Positions 26,801 through 36,048 of a stretch of 64,000 bases of DNA are shown in pieces (the stretch's first letter is position 1; the number at the start of each line of letters is the position of its first letter). Under the pieces are notes generated by a model. That model was not told the DNA's origin, searched no databases, and worked only from the letters and a program-made list of their open reading frames with translations. The position numbers and the translations under genes were made by a program. The stretch is from Palsa-504 sp963769715 (lineage in GTDB: Bacteria; Actinomycetota; Actinomycetes; Streptosporangiales; Streptosporangiaceae), in NCBI GenBank assembly GCA_963769715.1, contig CAVYNE010000006.1, positions 310,001 through 374,000 on the forward strand, written 5' to 3'.

Positions 26801-29800
26801 GGCCGCCGTCCGCCGCGACCCGGTTGTGGGCCACGCTCAGGAAGGCGCGGCCCAGCGCGTCGGACCAGCTCACGGCCGGGGTGCCCGCATGCGGCCTGGT
26901 CTGTTCGGCCGCGTGCTGCGCGGCCAGGCCCAGGCCGCCATCGGCCCGCTGGGCGTACCAGGTCATCCAGCCGCCCGGCTGCCGGGCGAGAGCGGCGAGG
27001 TAGCGTCCGGTGTAGCCGCGGACATCGGGGTCCTCACGCGGGTCGAGCAGCACGGTGTCGTTGCCGTCCCAGGTCTCCTGCCGCCAGGGGTCGAACACGA
27101 CCTTGCCGTAGCTGCCGTCCGGGTACAGGGTGGCGACGGCCCGCCCGGCCGGGTCGTAGAACAGCACCGGGCTCACGCCTTCGGCGCGGGCGAACTCGAA
27201 GCCGGGCGTGCCGGTGAAGAACGGCTCGTAGCTGCGGACCGGCTTGCCCTTGTTGTTGAAGACCGTCCAGCCGCTGCCGATCCACCGGGGCCCGGTGTCG
27301 GGGCCGGGCGCGGCCTGGCTCTTGTGCTGGACTTCCCGGCCGAAGCCGTCTGAGTAGCCGAACGAGTGGCGGATCAGCGTCCGCTGCCCGGGCTTGAGTT
27401 CGCTGGCATGCGTCTGCCTGGCCAGCACGGCCGTGGCGGGCGGTTGCGGATCCTGCTGCTGGCGCGTCCGCCAGTACGCGTCCACGTCGTACAGCACCCT
27501 GGTTGTGGCCCGGGCCAGGAGCCGGTGCGCGTGCGCGAAGGGATCGGCGAAGTACCCGGCGACCTCCGCCGGGTCGAGGTCTGGCTCGAACTGGTCCAGG
27601 GTGTCACCAAGGTCCTGTCCGGGCTTGCCCATGACGGCTGTGCCGCAGACCCGCCCGAGGGTGTCGAACGCGACCGCGCCCCGGTTGGCGTTGGCGTCGC
27701 TGACCAGGCGTGGCGCCAGCACCCTGTAGTCGTTCCCCCCGGCCGTGACCACGCCGTCCTGGTCGCGCTCCCCGGCCGTGACCAGGTTGCCGAGCGCGTC
27801 CTTGACCTGGGACAGCAGCAGGTCGTAGGCGTCGTGCGTGACGGTGGTGGTATGGCCGAACGGGTCGCGGAACCTGAGCGGGAGGAAGAAGTGCCGCCGG
27901 GCGTAGTCCAGCTCGGCTGCGGGGTCGTCGTGCTCGTCTGGAGAGTAGAACGCCTGGCCGGACGGGAGCCACCAGGTCTGCCCGTCCCGGAGGTAGCCGG
28001 CGGCGGCGAGCATCCCGGCGGTCACCCGCTCGCCGTACAGGTCGCGCAGCAGGGTGCCGGTGAGCACCTGGCGGTAACTGCGGTAGGGCAGCGCCATCGG
28101 CTCCAGGACGCCGAGGGGCAGGGCGCCGGACAGGTCGTCGCGGCGGTAGCGGATCCGGTTGTGGCTGACCAGCCCCCGGGCCGGACCCCGCGGGCCGGCC
28201 GGGTCGGCTTCCCGGTCCTGCAAGGGCACCTCCGCCTGCACCGCGGCCAGCTTGGTGTCGAGCTCGGCGAACCGGAACAGCCGTTCCCCGTCCGGAGGGG
28301 TCAGGCCGGTTATCTCGAAGGTCCGCTGTTCGCACGGTTGCGGCGTGCGGTGCGCATCCGGCCGTTCGACGGCGTTCGTGTACGCGTTGTCGGTGCAGCT
28401 GAGCCACTGCCGCCGTTGCCTTTCCTGGTCCTCGGCGGGCAGGCGCGGGTCAGCGAAGCGGCGGCCGTACCCGACCGAGGCGGTGCGCAGCGGGTTACCG
28501 TAGTCGTCCGTGGCGAGTACCAGGTCGTGGGTGACCCGCGGGTCGGCGCGCGGCTCGCCGTCCACCTGGTACAGCGCCCGCTCGTAGTGTGCGGTGACCG
28601 TCTCCCTGGCGTGGGTGAGGAAGACCGCATGGTAGTTCTGCGGCCCGTCGGGCCGCGGCTGCAGCGCGGGCTGGAGCAGTTCGATGGTGTAGTTGTGCTC
28701 GGAGACCGCGTAGGGCCGGTCCTGGGCGTCGCTGCCGTCCAGCGCGTAGACCTCCTCGCGCAGCGGCGCGCCCTTCAGGGCCCGACAGGCCTCGCGAGCC
28801 TCGGTCGGCGACAGCCGCCACGGCCGGGGCGGCTCTCCCGGCCGCCGGAGCGTGTGCGGCAGCGGCGGGCCCGGCAGTTCTGGGCCCCCGCCGCCGGGCG
28901 GGCGGTAGTACTCGCGGGCGTACTGCCTGGTGACACGTTCGTCGCCGGAGAACATGCCGGTATGCAGCCAGGTCCGGGTGAGCACCGGCGGCAGGTCGGT
29001 CGTCTGGTGCAGGTTCGCGTATGCGCCCGCGGCGGCCTCGAGCACGGCCAGGTCCTCGGTGTCCCAGTGCTCGACCATGCCGAAGCCGCGGAACTCGCGT
29101 TCGAAGCCGTCGTAGTACCCATGGTGGTAGGCGTGCCGGGTGGTGAACCGGTTCCGGTTGACCCGGTCGATGGTTTCGACTCGCTCGACGACGTGGACCG
29201 GGAACGGCAGCCGGGTGATCCACGGCCGCCCGGCCGCCTGGTCGGCCAGGTAGAACTGGGTGGATGGCGCGTAGCTGATCTCGGTCTCGGCGCCGAGGTT
29301 GTTGGTCACGCCGGTGAGCAGGTAGGGCTTGCCCGCGGTCATCAGGTCGACATAGCGCAGCTGGCGGCCAGCATCGCCGGGCAGCGGCGAGGACCAGACC
29401 AGGCACGCGGTGCCGTGGCCGAGCAGGTCGGTCACCGTGACGTGGGCCATGCTGTCCAGCTGCGGGAACGCCTGCGGCAGGGAGCGCGGCCCGCCGTACC
29501 CGTTGCCGGACTGGTTGAGGTACACCCGCGTTCCGTCGGGATGCAGGTAGATAAGGTCCGCGCAGCCCGTGCCGTCGACGTCGCCCAGCCGAACGCGCCG
29601 CTGGTCGAAGTGCCCGGGCTGGTCCATCCACGGGCTGCGGTCCATGCTCACCTTGGCGCCGAACTGCCCGAAGCCGGTGTTGGGCCAGTAGCAGACCTCG
29701 CCGTTACGCACCCGGACCAGGTCAGATAGGCCGTCGCCGGACATGTCCGCCAGGTAGATGGTCTGCTCCGGATCGGCCAGCATCACCCGCGGTCCTGACT

Positions 29801-31619
29801 CCTCGCTCCACGGGTCGGCGGAGAAGGCCCGCCGCCCGTCGCCGAAGCCGTCGAGGCCCAGGGACGGGTACCAGGTGATCGCGTCGCCGCCGGTGATCAG
29901 CACGTCGGCGAGGCCGTCGCCGTCCAGGTCGACCATGCGCAGGTCAGGGTCGTCCCAGGAGATGTTCGGGCAGCACCGGAACGGGCGGAACGGCTGCCAG
30001 CCGTCGGCGTCGGTCCGCCGGTAGCAGCCCGGCACCGGGCCGCCGAGCTCGGCCACGTCCAGATGCCCGTCGCCGGCCAGGTCGAGCAGTTGCTGCCGGG
30101 CGCCGCCCCCGGCCGCCGCGGGCTGGGTGGCGAGCGCCCGCGGTGGCGCGAACCGGCCACCGCCGAGGTTGTGCTGGTAGAACCAGGCGCCGCCCTGCCG
30201 GGCCAGTACGCCGGACAGGCCCTCCCCATCCAGGTCCACCAACTGGTAGGCGGTGCCGTCCACCCCGGCGGGCAGGTTCGCCAGCGTCTCCGGGCTCAGG
30301 TCGCGGACCTCGGTGCCGAGCACGTCCGGGCTGTAGCGCAGTTCGAGCGGCGGCAGCGACGCACTGCGGTAGCCGCCGTCCCGGCGCCGGTACCCCGTGC
30401 GGGTCGCCGAGGCCACCGTCGTCATGCCGCTGCCGCCGGTGCTGGCGTAGGTCAGGTCGGTGGAGGACACCAGGCAGTCCGCGCCCACGCCGGGCTCGTC
30501 CGGGAAGTGGTGGAACATGAGCACCCGGTGGCACCTGCGGTAGGTGCGCACCTCGAAGCCGGGCCGGTAGGCGGAGAACGGGTCGGGGCGTACCGGCCAC
30601 GGCCGGTCGGGCTCGGGCCGGGGGGCATGCTGGCGATGGTCGCCGTAGTCGAAGACGACCTCGAAGAGCCAGCCGCCGCAGCCCTCATGGGCCGAACGGG
30701 CCATGTCGATGCCCAGCGGCCAGGGCTCCCGGTTGCCGTAGCGGATGCGCTTGAGGTACCGGTTCGCCGACCGGGACCGCGAGGTGCGGTTCCGCTCGTT
30801 CGGCAGCGCTGCATCGACTCCCGTGCTGTCCTCAGCGACGTAATCGTAGATCGCGGCGTTGCCTGTGTGGTCGTAGGTCGCGCTGATCAGCCAGCTGAAG
30901 ACGCGCGCCGGGTCGCCGGGGTCGGCGACCCGGCTGGCCGCGGTCGCGCCGTAGATCGTGGTGATGTTGGCGCTGGTGATCGTGCGCCAGTGCGTCTGGC
31001 CGGTGTCCAGGTCGCGCCAGCGTTCGATCCGCGCGAACAGGCCCTCGACCCGGGGCCGGTATCCCTGGATCAGGTAGTGGCGTCCGCCTTCGGCCCGCCG
31101 GGCGGGCGCCTGCTCCCAGCGGCCGTCCCGCTCGGCCCGGATCGGGACCAGGTCCTCGGCGCCGGACAGGATGAACGTGTCGGCATCTGGGTCGTCGAGG
31201 TAGCGGGGGAGTCCCTTGTCGGTCTTGCGGGTGATGGCCGGGATACTCATCTTCCAGCCCAGGCCGAACGGCCCGTTGCCGGAGCCGGAGTCGTAGCTGA
31301 GGCTGAGCGACGGGCCGAAGCCGGCCCGCCCGGGGCTCGTGGCCACCGGGATGGCCAGGCTGGCGGTGCCGGTTGCCGCGCTGACCGAGAACTTCTCCCC
31401 GATGTCCCTGAGGGCGCCACCGCCCTTGGGCAGCGATACCGACGGTGGGACGGGCGGGCCGCCCTCGGCGGGCTGCCACCAGTCCGACGGCCCCACGCCA
31501 GTGGCACCAGGCGCGGCGGGACTGGCGGCCCTGGACGCCGTAGCCGCGGACACGGCAGCCCCAAACCGGAAACCGGTGTCCGGCACCTCCGGCGGTATTG
31601 CGGAATCGGCGGGGAACAC
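23820..31619 (-). CDS. TcB-TcC fused toxin-complex cocoon protein (SpvB, VCBS, RHS) with variable C-terminal cargo
   Basis: 2599 residues. In Tc toxins, TcB and TcC form a hollow shell holding a cleaved C-terminal toxin, which is injected through the TcA channel. Domains in order: SpvB from about residue 62 (LPKGGGALRDIGEKFSVS, LSYDSGSGNGPFGLGWKMS); VCBS/FG-GAP-like repeats about 470-690 (DLDGDGLADVL, DMSGDGLSDLV, LGDVDGTGCADLIY); TcdB middle domains about 700-1050 (NNLGAETEISYAPSTQFYL, HHGYYDGFEREFRGFG); RHS/YD repeats about 1500-2250. The RHS core ends with DYHGARYYMPWLGRW and then NPVRLTDPGG, where family members self-cleave. The last 350 residues (from about base 24869 down) are the variable cargo. 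It starts at GTG 31619 after GGAAGG, 37 bp behind TcA: one operon. TcB and TcC are separate genes in many systems; here they are fused. Confidence 0.93.
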   Translation of the reverse strand: MFPADSAIPPEVPDTGFRFGAAVSAATASRAASPAAPGATGVGPSDWWQPAEGGPPVPPSVSLPKGGGALRDIGEKFSVSAATGTASLAIPVATSPGRAGFGPSLSLSYDSGSGNGPFGLGWKMSIPAITRKTDKGLPRYLDDPDADTFILSGAEDLVPIRAERDGRWEQAPARRAEGGRHYLIQGYRPRVEGLFARIERWRDLDTGQTHWRTITSANITTIYGATAASRVADPGDPARVFSWLISATYDHTGNAAIYDYVAEDSTGVDAALPNERNRTSRSRSANRYLKRIRYGNREPWPLGIDMARSAHEGCGGWLFEVVFDYGDHRQHAPRPEPDRPWPVRPDPFSAYRPGFEVRTYRRCHRVLMFHHFPDEPGVGADCLVSSTDLTYASTGGSGMTTVASATRTGYRRRDGGYRSASLPPLELRYSPDVLGTEVRDLSPETLANLPAGVDGTAYQLVDLDGEGLSGVLARQGGAWFYQHNLGGGRFAPPRALATQPAAAGGGARQQLLDLAGDGHLDVAELGGPVPGCYRRTDADGWQPFRPFRCCPNISWDDPDLRMVDLDGDGLADVLITGGDAITWYPSLGLDGFGDGRRAFSADPWSEESGPRVMLADPEQTIYLADMSGDGLSDLVRVRNGEVCYWPNTGFGQFGAKVSMDRSPWMDQPGHFDQRRVRLGDVDGTGCADLIYLHPDGTRVYLNQSGNGYGGPRSLPQAFPQLDSMAHVTVTDLLGHGTACLVWSSPLPGDAGRQLRYVDLMTAGKPYLLTGVTNNLGAETEISYAPSTQFYLADQAAGRPWITRLPFPVHVVERVETIDRVNRNRFTTRHAYHHGYYDGFEREFRGFGMVEHWDTEDLAVLEAAAGAYANLHQTTDLPPVLTRTWLHTGMFSGDERVTRQYAREYYRPPGGGGPELPGPPLPHTLRRPGEPPRPWRLSPTEAREACRALKGAPLREEVYALDGSDAQDRPYAVSEHNYTIELLQPALQPRPDGPQNYHAVFLTHARETVTAHYERALYQVDGEPRADPRVTHDLVLATDDYGNPLRTASVGYGRRFADPRLPAEDQERQRRQWLSCTDNAYTNAVERPDAHRTPQPCEQRTFEITGLTPPDGERLFRFAELDTKLAAVQAEVPLQDREADPAGPRGPARGLVSHNRIRYRRDDLSGALPLGVLEPMALPYRSYRQVLTGTLLRDLYGERVTAGMLAAAGYLRDGQTWWLPSGQAFYSPDEHDDPAAELDYARRHFFLPLRFRDPFGHTTTVTHDAYDLLLSQVKDALGNLVTAGERDQDGVVTAGGNDYRVLAPRLVSDANANRGAVAFDTLGRVCGTAVMGKPGQDLGDTLDQFEPDLDPAEVAGYFADPFAHAHRLLARATTRVLYDVDAYWRTRQQQDPQPPATAVLARQTHASELKPGQRTLIRHSFGYSDGFGREVQHKSQAAPGPDTGPRWIGSGWTVFNNKGKPVRSYEPFFTGTPGFEFARAEGVSPVLFYDPAGRAVATLYPDGSYGKVVFDPWRQETWDGNDTVLLDPREDPDVRGYTGRYLAALARQPGGWMTWYAQRADGGLGLAAQHAAEQTRPHAGTPAVSWSDALGRAFLSVAHNRVAADGGLVDQYLRTLSLLDIQGNQREVRDALDRTVMRYAYLMLPVQVVRAGMDIGGGGLLPDVRGKPVLAWNSRGFVFRTEYDELRRPVRSYVAGPGIAAEALQARTEYGESIPDAESRNLRTRVARQYDGAGLLANEAYDFKGNLLGAGRQLAQDYLDVVDWSAKVRLEERTYASRTSYDALNRPVSMTAPDRSVVFPHYDAAGLMDRLDGSMRGGGTVTAFVGHVEYNARRQRTLVRYGNGCVTRYAYDPLTFRLVRLVTWRGKKRLQDLRYGYDPVGNPTSGADHAQQRAFFRNRVVDPSARYIYDALYRLTEATGREHLGQRAAGGLRAVSPQPGDGVHTGLPQPGDGTAMARYRERYAYDEVGNLLCVTHRCADPAQDGWRQAYRYEEPSLLTPHRHGNRLTSAGPVRPDRALGRFCYDEQGNTTTVPGAMALDWDQSDRLRATTAGPTGRDDRVTTYYVYDAAGQRVRKVNRRAARSGTAAIRSERVYVGALEVYREYDGNGDVTLERESLHVLDDSRRVALVDTRTAGRDRGQRQLIRYQLTDQLDSSVLEVDQGAQVISYEEYYPYGATSYQAVRRHTEAPKRYRYTGKERDQETGLDYHGARYYMPWLGRWASCDPAGLADGTNQYGYARGNPVRLTDPGGRQAGPATPVNSAEDLLTFIYSQAGFVTGRNTSGQNLTGQAFGRLAHAETGKVLEKMQDLGFSGAENIYTDVRVVAGEVVGINVNPGGPKGALNLDAVVMPSGQTLNVGDPFGANTADVKDFKYGSLSPNENQQAAFGSRYETIDGRTTASTEEEVEQTLAMRASGEGALAQASGEVAESASVLSRIGGALGKVTGIVGKVAGPLAAVAAVYQLVTAKTLGQKAEAAANTVTAAGGLASTIGTLTRSTSLLGAGRFLGAAGAVLWSGVTGVRIGTNLYDNYVDKEAVMDAGSWVEEHTGSRVLGATAAAGTAVGNAIVRAPEAAYDYARETWTVDPDEIDWGRTFRPWRW

Positions 31620-31656
31620 CGCTCAGCCTTCCGGGTGGCCGGGCCGCCGGGAACGG

Positions 31657-34600
31657 TCAGCGGTCATGGCCGTGGCGGGGTCGGTCCGGGTCGCTGCGGC
31701 GGCAGCAGCTTTCCTCCCGCGGCGGTCCGCACCGCGGCCAGCACTCCGCCTGGTAGCGGGCGATGACGTAGGCGCTGCAGATCTCGCCGACCGCGTCGCC
31801 GAAGGCGAACGTGCACCGGGCGCGGTCCTCTCCGAGCGGTCCGAGCGGACGTTCCAGGTTTACGGTGCCGACGAAGCAGCCCGCCAGCGCTCCGGTGGCG
31901 ACGCACTTGAGGTCCACCGCACCGTCCGTCTCCTCGTCGTCGCGCCAGAAGCGGACGAGATGGTGGCGGCCGGGCTCGGCGTCGGGCGCCGCGAATACCA
32001 GCACGAACCGGTCGATCCAGCGCACCCGCCGCTCGGGCACGAACGGGAACATCCGCTGGCCGAAGCCGAGGCGCAGGCGGCGTTCGTCCCAGTCGCGGCG
32101 ATAGCGGTTCCGGTCCTCCTCGCGGTGGTGACGCGGGTCGTCATCGTGATAGCGCTGCGGGTCATCGCGCCACCGGTCGCGCAGCCGAAGCCCCGGCCAG
32201 CTGTCGGGGAACTCGTGGCGCACGTCGAACAGGCGCAGGCCGTCGCCCGGGAGGCGGCAGCACGCGGCCGCGGTCGCCGCGGCACGGAGCCGACTGCCAC
32301 CTTCCCGCGCGGTATAGCTGACGCGCATGATCACGTCGGTGAGGGTGTCGAAGTCGAACTGGTTGTTCTCCGGCGGCAGCTCGATCCGCCAGTGCGAGAC
32401 GGCGCCGGCGAACTCGAACGGAAGATAGCGCTCGTCGTGGAGGCTGAGCTCGAACAGCCCGGAATCGTTGATCCCGGTAGAGGTGGCGATGGCGTCGGCG
32501 GCGGTGAATGACCGGACGATCCGCGGGTCGCCCGGCAGCGGGCGGTAGCGGTCGGCTTCGCGCTCGCGCTGATGATGCTCGTCACCGTCGCAGCACGAAC
32601 AGCGGTCGTCGTCCTGGCAGCTGCACCTCACGACGTCGCTGCTGAGCCACGGCTGCGTGCGGGTGGTCGAGCTGAGTAGCGTCAGGCCGCATTGCACGGT
32701 GATGCAGGGGCCGCTGACGCGGGGGATCGTCAGCGCGACGGTCTTGATCCGGCGCATGTACTGGCCGGGGTAGTCGAGGTCGAACATCCACTCGGGCAGA
32801 TGAAGCTCGCAGCGGCCGGTGAGCTTGAGGGCCAAGAACGCGAGCGGGAAGTCGCGTTGCAGGGAGATGTTCTTGGTCAGCTCGTACTCGCGGCGGTTGC
32901 AGTTGCGGTAGGCGCGCTCCATGCGCCGCAGGTCGATGGCGAGCCGCTCGCCGGCCACCAGGCCTTGGCGCAGGTTGTCCCACAGCTCGCCCTCGATGAA
33001 CTGCTCGTCGGTCTGGCCGCGTTCGAGGTTGAAGGCACGTTCGGCCTGCCGTGCCGCCGCCAGCGCCAGCTCGTAGGCCTCCCGGTACAGCGCCGAGGTC
33101 CGGCGCTGGAGGAACAGGTAGAGCGCATGGCTGGTGAACTTGCTGCGCAGGAAATCGTCGACCTCGGCCGCCTGTTCGATGGTGCGCTGCTGGTTGTTGA
33201 GCTCGCGCAGGGCGCTGTCCGCCCGCCGCTCGGCACCGAGGATCTCCCGGGTCAGCCGCTCCACCTCAAATGTGAAGATGTCGATCTGGTGCTGCCACTC
33301 GACGAGCCGCCGGTCCCACCCGGCCTCGGTGAGGGCCAGCCCTGCTCCTGTCTGCGCGTCCTGGGCGAGATACTCCATCGCCTTGGCCGCCGCGGTGAAC
33401 GCGTCGGTGAAGCTGGTCCCGGTCATCGGGATGCGGATGAAGTTGTCCTGGCCCACGAATGTGTCCGGGATCGAGCTGCCGGCCTGGGCGACCAGCTCGA
33501 GGACCTGGGCGCCCACCTGCATTTCTTCGGCGACTCCGGTCAGGTCCTGGTAGAGCAGCTCGTTGCCGATCAGCCCGTTCTGGACCAGCGCGGTGTAGTA
33601 GGCGACCTGGTTCTGCGCGCTCAGCCGGGCCTGTTTGAGTGCCTGCACCTGCCAGTCGGCGTCGCGCCACTGATCCTTGCGGATCGCCAGTGTCAGCTGC
33701 TGGAGCTGGTGTTGCTGGGTCGAGCGCAGCGATTCCAGGAACTCGGCGTCGCCCTTCTCGTACGCGGCGAGCAGCTCCGCTCCCAGCGCACGCAGCTCGC
33801 CGGCCAGCTCGAGCGCCTTGGGCTCCAGATAGTCGAACCGGTACGGGCTGACCAGCTGGCAGCGGCCTGGCTCGCAGCAGCCGCATTCCCCGCAGTGCTC
33901 GCATGCGCCGCACCCGCATTCGTCGTCGTGACCCCAGCGTGCCGGGTCATCGCCCCAGAATGAGGCGCTCTGGCCGAGCTGGCCGCGACGGCGGCGCTGG
34001 CGGTTCTCCCACTCGCGGATCAGCCCGAACCGGTCGTCCGTGCGCAGGTAGAGTGTCATCAGCCGCGGATTCAGCGGCGGCGGCAGCGGCGTGAACGACC
34101 CGACGGTGACCGGTGGCCCCGCGGGCGGTTCGACCAGGACGGTGACCGGCGTCGGGCCCAGCACGCGGCGGGCGGCGGCGTAGATCACCCGCGCCCGGGC
34201 GGCCGCCGCGAGCGAGTCGCCGGCGAGCGGGCCGCACTCGGACTGGGCGGCCATCACCGCGTCGCCCCAGCACAGCAACGTCTCCAGCACGTCGAGCAGG
34301 ACCGAGCGGCGCCGGGCCCGGCCGGCTGTGGGCGGCGAGGCCCCCCATTGGTTGTCGGCGTCGAACGGATCGTAGTACCGCTCGTACCAGCGCACGGCGT
34401 CGTCGAACTGGCAGTGGCAGCGCAGCGCGCCCGCGATAGCGGTCGCGGGCGCGTACCGCGACAGCGGGAACAGCGACTCACCGGGCAACCCGTAGACGAA
34501 GAACGGATAGGCGCTCAGCGCGCCGAACTGCCCGGCCGGCCCGCCGAGTCCGGCCGGCTGCAGAACCGGCGCCGCCGGCGTGACGACGACCGGGAGCAGC

Positions 34601-36048
34601 GTGGCGTCGTCGACGGCGAGGTCGTAGCGCCAGCCGGTGTCTGCCGTCCACCCGGTGTACGGCGGTTCCCACTGGTACCCGCTGCCGCCCTCGAAGGCGG
34701 GCACGATGCCGCCGTCGACGGCGAACACCAGCGAGTCGGCCACGCGGCCGTCCAGCTCCAGCGTCGGCGGGCCGGGCTTCGCCGGCGCGGCGGCGAGGGC
34801 AATACCCTCGGCCGAGCGGCGCAGCTGGCCGAACTCGCCGTCGTGAACCCGGCACCAGTGCAGGTGCACCATCGGCCCGGGTTCCCAGTCCAGCATCGCC
34901 GGGAACGTCGCTGGGTCCTCCCACTGCGACACGCCGTTCGCGTTGGTCAGGTCCGCCTGCTGGGTCGCCGGCGTGTCGTAATAGCCGGCCTTCGCCAGCC
35001 AGAAGTAGTACTCGTCAACACGGGGCGGGTGGACTTTCCCGCACTGGCAGCAGCATCCCGCCTCCGCCTCGGCCGGCTCGGGCAGCGCGCTCCCGGCCGG
35101 CTCGCCGGCGGCGGCGACGCGCAGGAAACGCACCCCCAGCCCGACCGCCGCCTCGATCCAGTACGGCAGCCGTCCGTGCCGGTCGGGAGCCGGCGCGGCT
35201 ACCGTCGCTGCCGCTGCTCTGCTCCTGACGGCCGACCTGCCCCTTCTTCGCACCTGCGGGGTCGGCACCGGCGGTCCTTGCATCGCGGGCTGAGGTGCCG
35301 TCTGCACCGGCGACAGCCAGGCGGGCCGCCCGGCGAAGTCCGGCCGGCCGAGCAGGCCGAAGTTCTCGGTGGGGGCGACGGCATCGGCGGCAGCGGCGGC
35401 CGGGCCTAGCGGCAGGTGCAGCGTCGAGGGCCCGGCTGCCTGGAGCACGGTCAGGCAGGGGTGCGGCACCGGGCGGCGGCCATCCCAATGCTGGATGCCG
35501 GCCGGTACCGGGACGCTCAGTGACGCGTCGCGCAGCTCGTCTTCCAGCAGCCGGAACGCCTCGTGGCGGCGTGCGCGTTCTAGCTCCTCGCATTCGATCA
35601 TGTCCTCGGGGTACAGCTCGCGGCGCTTGTAGGCCTGCCAGATCCGGTACGTCGCGAACCGCTCCTCCCACACCTGGCGGAATGGGTGGCCGAGGTGCAC
35701 TCCCGGCTCCAGCCGCAGCAGCGCGCGCTCCACGAACGCCTGCACCGCGGTGACCGCGTCGTCGATGCGCGTAGCACGTTCGCGCAGGCCGGCGGTCACG
35801 TTGAGCAGCAGCAGATCGCTGAGGTCGCCGGGACTGCGGGCGTAGGTCTTCGGCGGCCCGCCAGGCACCTGGACACGGTTCGAGCCGGCACAGGTAGGCC
35901 AGCAGCGCGCGCCGGGCCCGCTCGCGCAGCCCGTCGTCGATCTGCCGGAGGTCCCGGTAGCGCCGCGGGTCCCCCATCTCCAGCAGCGCGTCACCAACGT
36001 ACTGGGTGAGGTTGTCGTTGCCGGACGGGGCTCCGGCCGAGGGGTCAT
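31657..36048 (-). CDS. TcA-like toxin-complex subunit, C-terminal part (after frameshift): channel and TcB-binding domains
   Basis: 3' portion of the gene whose 5' part ends near 35880. Homologous sequence begins at about NRVQVPGGPPKTYARSPGD and continues through the ABC-toxin N-type region (VERALLRLEPG, IWQAYKRRELYPEDMIECEE). The motif GKVHPPRVDEYYFWLAKAGYY is typical of the family. A long helical channel region lies at about 32870-33780 (QNQVAYYTALVQNGL, AMEYLAQDAQ, ERAFNLERGQTDEQFIEG). The TcB-binding domain (LHLPEWMFDLDYPGQYMRRI, LPFEFAGAVSHWRIELPPEN, ITDV-like TLTDVIMRVSYTAREGG) closes it. Unusual insertions include a Cys-rich segment near 33851-33931, a second CSCQDDDRCSCCDGDEHH near 32575-32630, and an Arg/Asp/His-rich loop near 32095-32170. 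The frame is open to 36048, but residues before about 35880 are out of frame with the homology. Confidence 0.88.
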   Translation of the reverse strand: MTPRPEPRPATTTSPSTLVTRCWRWGTRGATGTSGRSTTGCASGPGARCWPTCAGSNRVQVPGGPPKTYARSPGDLSDLLLLNVTAGLRERATRIDDAVTAVQAFVERALLRLEPGVHLGHPFRQVWEERFATYRIWQAYKRRELYPEDMIECEELERARRHEAFRLLEDELRDASLSVPVPAGIQHWDGRRPVPHPCLTVLQAAGPSTLHLPLGPAAAAADAVAPTENFGLLGRPDFAGRPAWLSPVQTAPQPAMQGPPVPTPQVRRRGRSAVRSRAAAATVAAPAPDRHGRLPYWIEAAVGLGVRFLRVAAAGEPAGSALPEPAEAEAGCCCQCGKVHPPRVDEYYFWLAKAGYYDTPATQQADLTNANGVSQWEDPATFPAMLDWEPGPMVHLHWCRVHDGEFGQLRRSAEGIALAAAPAKPGPPTLELDGRVADSLVFAVDGGIVPAFEGGSGYQWEPPYTGWTADTGWRYDLAVDDATLLPVVVTPAAPVLQPAGLGGPAGQFGALSAYPFFVYGLPGESLFPLSRYAPATAIAGALRCHCQFDDAVRWYERYYDPFDADNQWGASPPTAGRARRRSVLLDVLETLLCWGDAVMAAQSECGPLAGDSLAAAARARVIYAAARRVLGPTPVTVLVEPPAGPPVTVGSFTPLPPPLNPRLMTLYLRTDDRFGLIREWENRQRRRRGQLGQSASFWGDDPARWGHDDECGCGACEHCGECGCCEPGRCQLVSPYRFDYLEPKALELAGELRALGAELLAAYEKGDAEFLESLRSTQQHQLQQLTLAIRKDQWRDADWQVQALKQARLSAQNQVAYYTALVQNGLIGNELLYQDLTGVAEEMQVGAQVLELVAQAGSSIPDTFVGQDNFIRIPMTGTSFTDAFTAAAKAMEYLAQDAQTGAGLALTEAGWDRRLVEWQHQIDIFTFEVERLTREILGAERRADSALRELNNQQRTIEQAAEVDDFLRSKFTSHALYLFLQRRTSALYREAYELALAAARQAERAFNLERGQTDEQFIEGELWDNLRQGLVAGERLAIDLRRMERAYRNCNRREYELTKNISLQRDFPLAFLALKLTGRCELHLPEWMFDLDYPGQYMRRIKTVALTIPRVSGPCITVQCGLTLLSSTTRTQPWLSSDVVRCSCQDDDRCSCCDGDEHHQREREADRYRPLPGDPRIVRSFTAADAIATSTGINDSGLFELSLHDERYLPFEFAGAVSHWRIELPPENNQFDFDTLTDVIMRVSYTAREGGSRLRAAATAAACCRLPGDGLRLFDVRHEFPDSWPGLRLRDRWRDDPQRYHDDDPRHHREEDRNRYRRDWDERRLRLGFGQRMFPFVPERRVRWIDRFVLVFAAPDAEPGRHHLVRFWRDDEETDGAVDLKCVATGALAGCFVGTVNLERPLGPLGEDRARCTFAFGDAVGEICSAYVIARYQAECWPRCGPPREESCCRRSDPDRPRHGHDR

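Noticed and set aside
35866..35900. Programmed +1 frameshift in TcA
   Set aside because: No clear slippery codon or stimulating structure, and three other genes in the block show comparable one-base breaks; decay or error is simpler.
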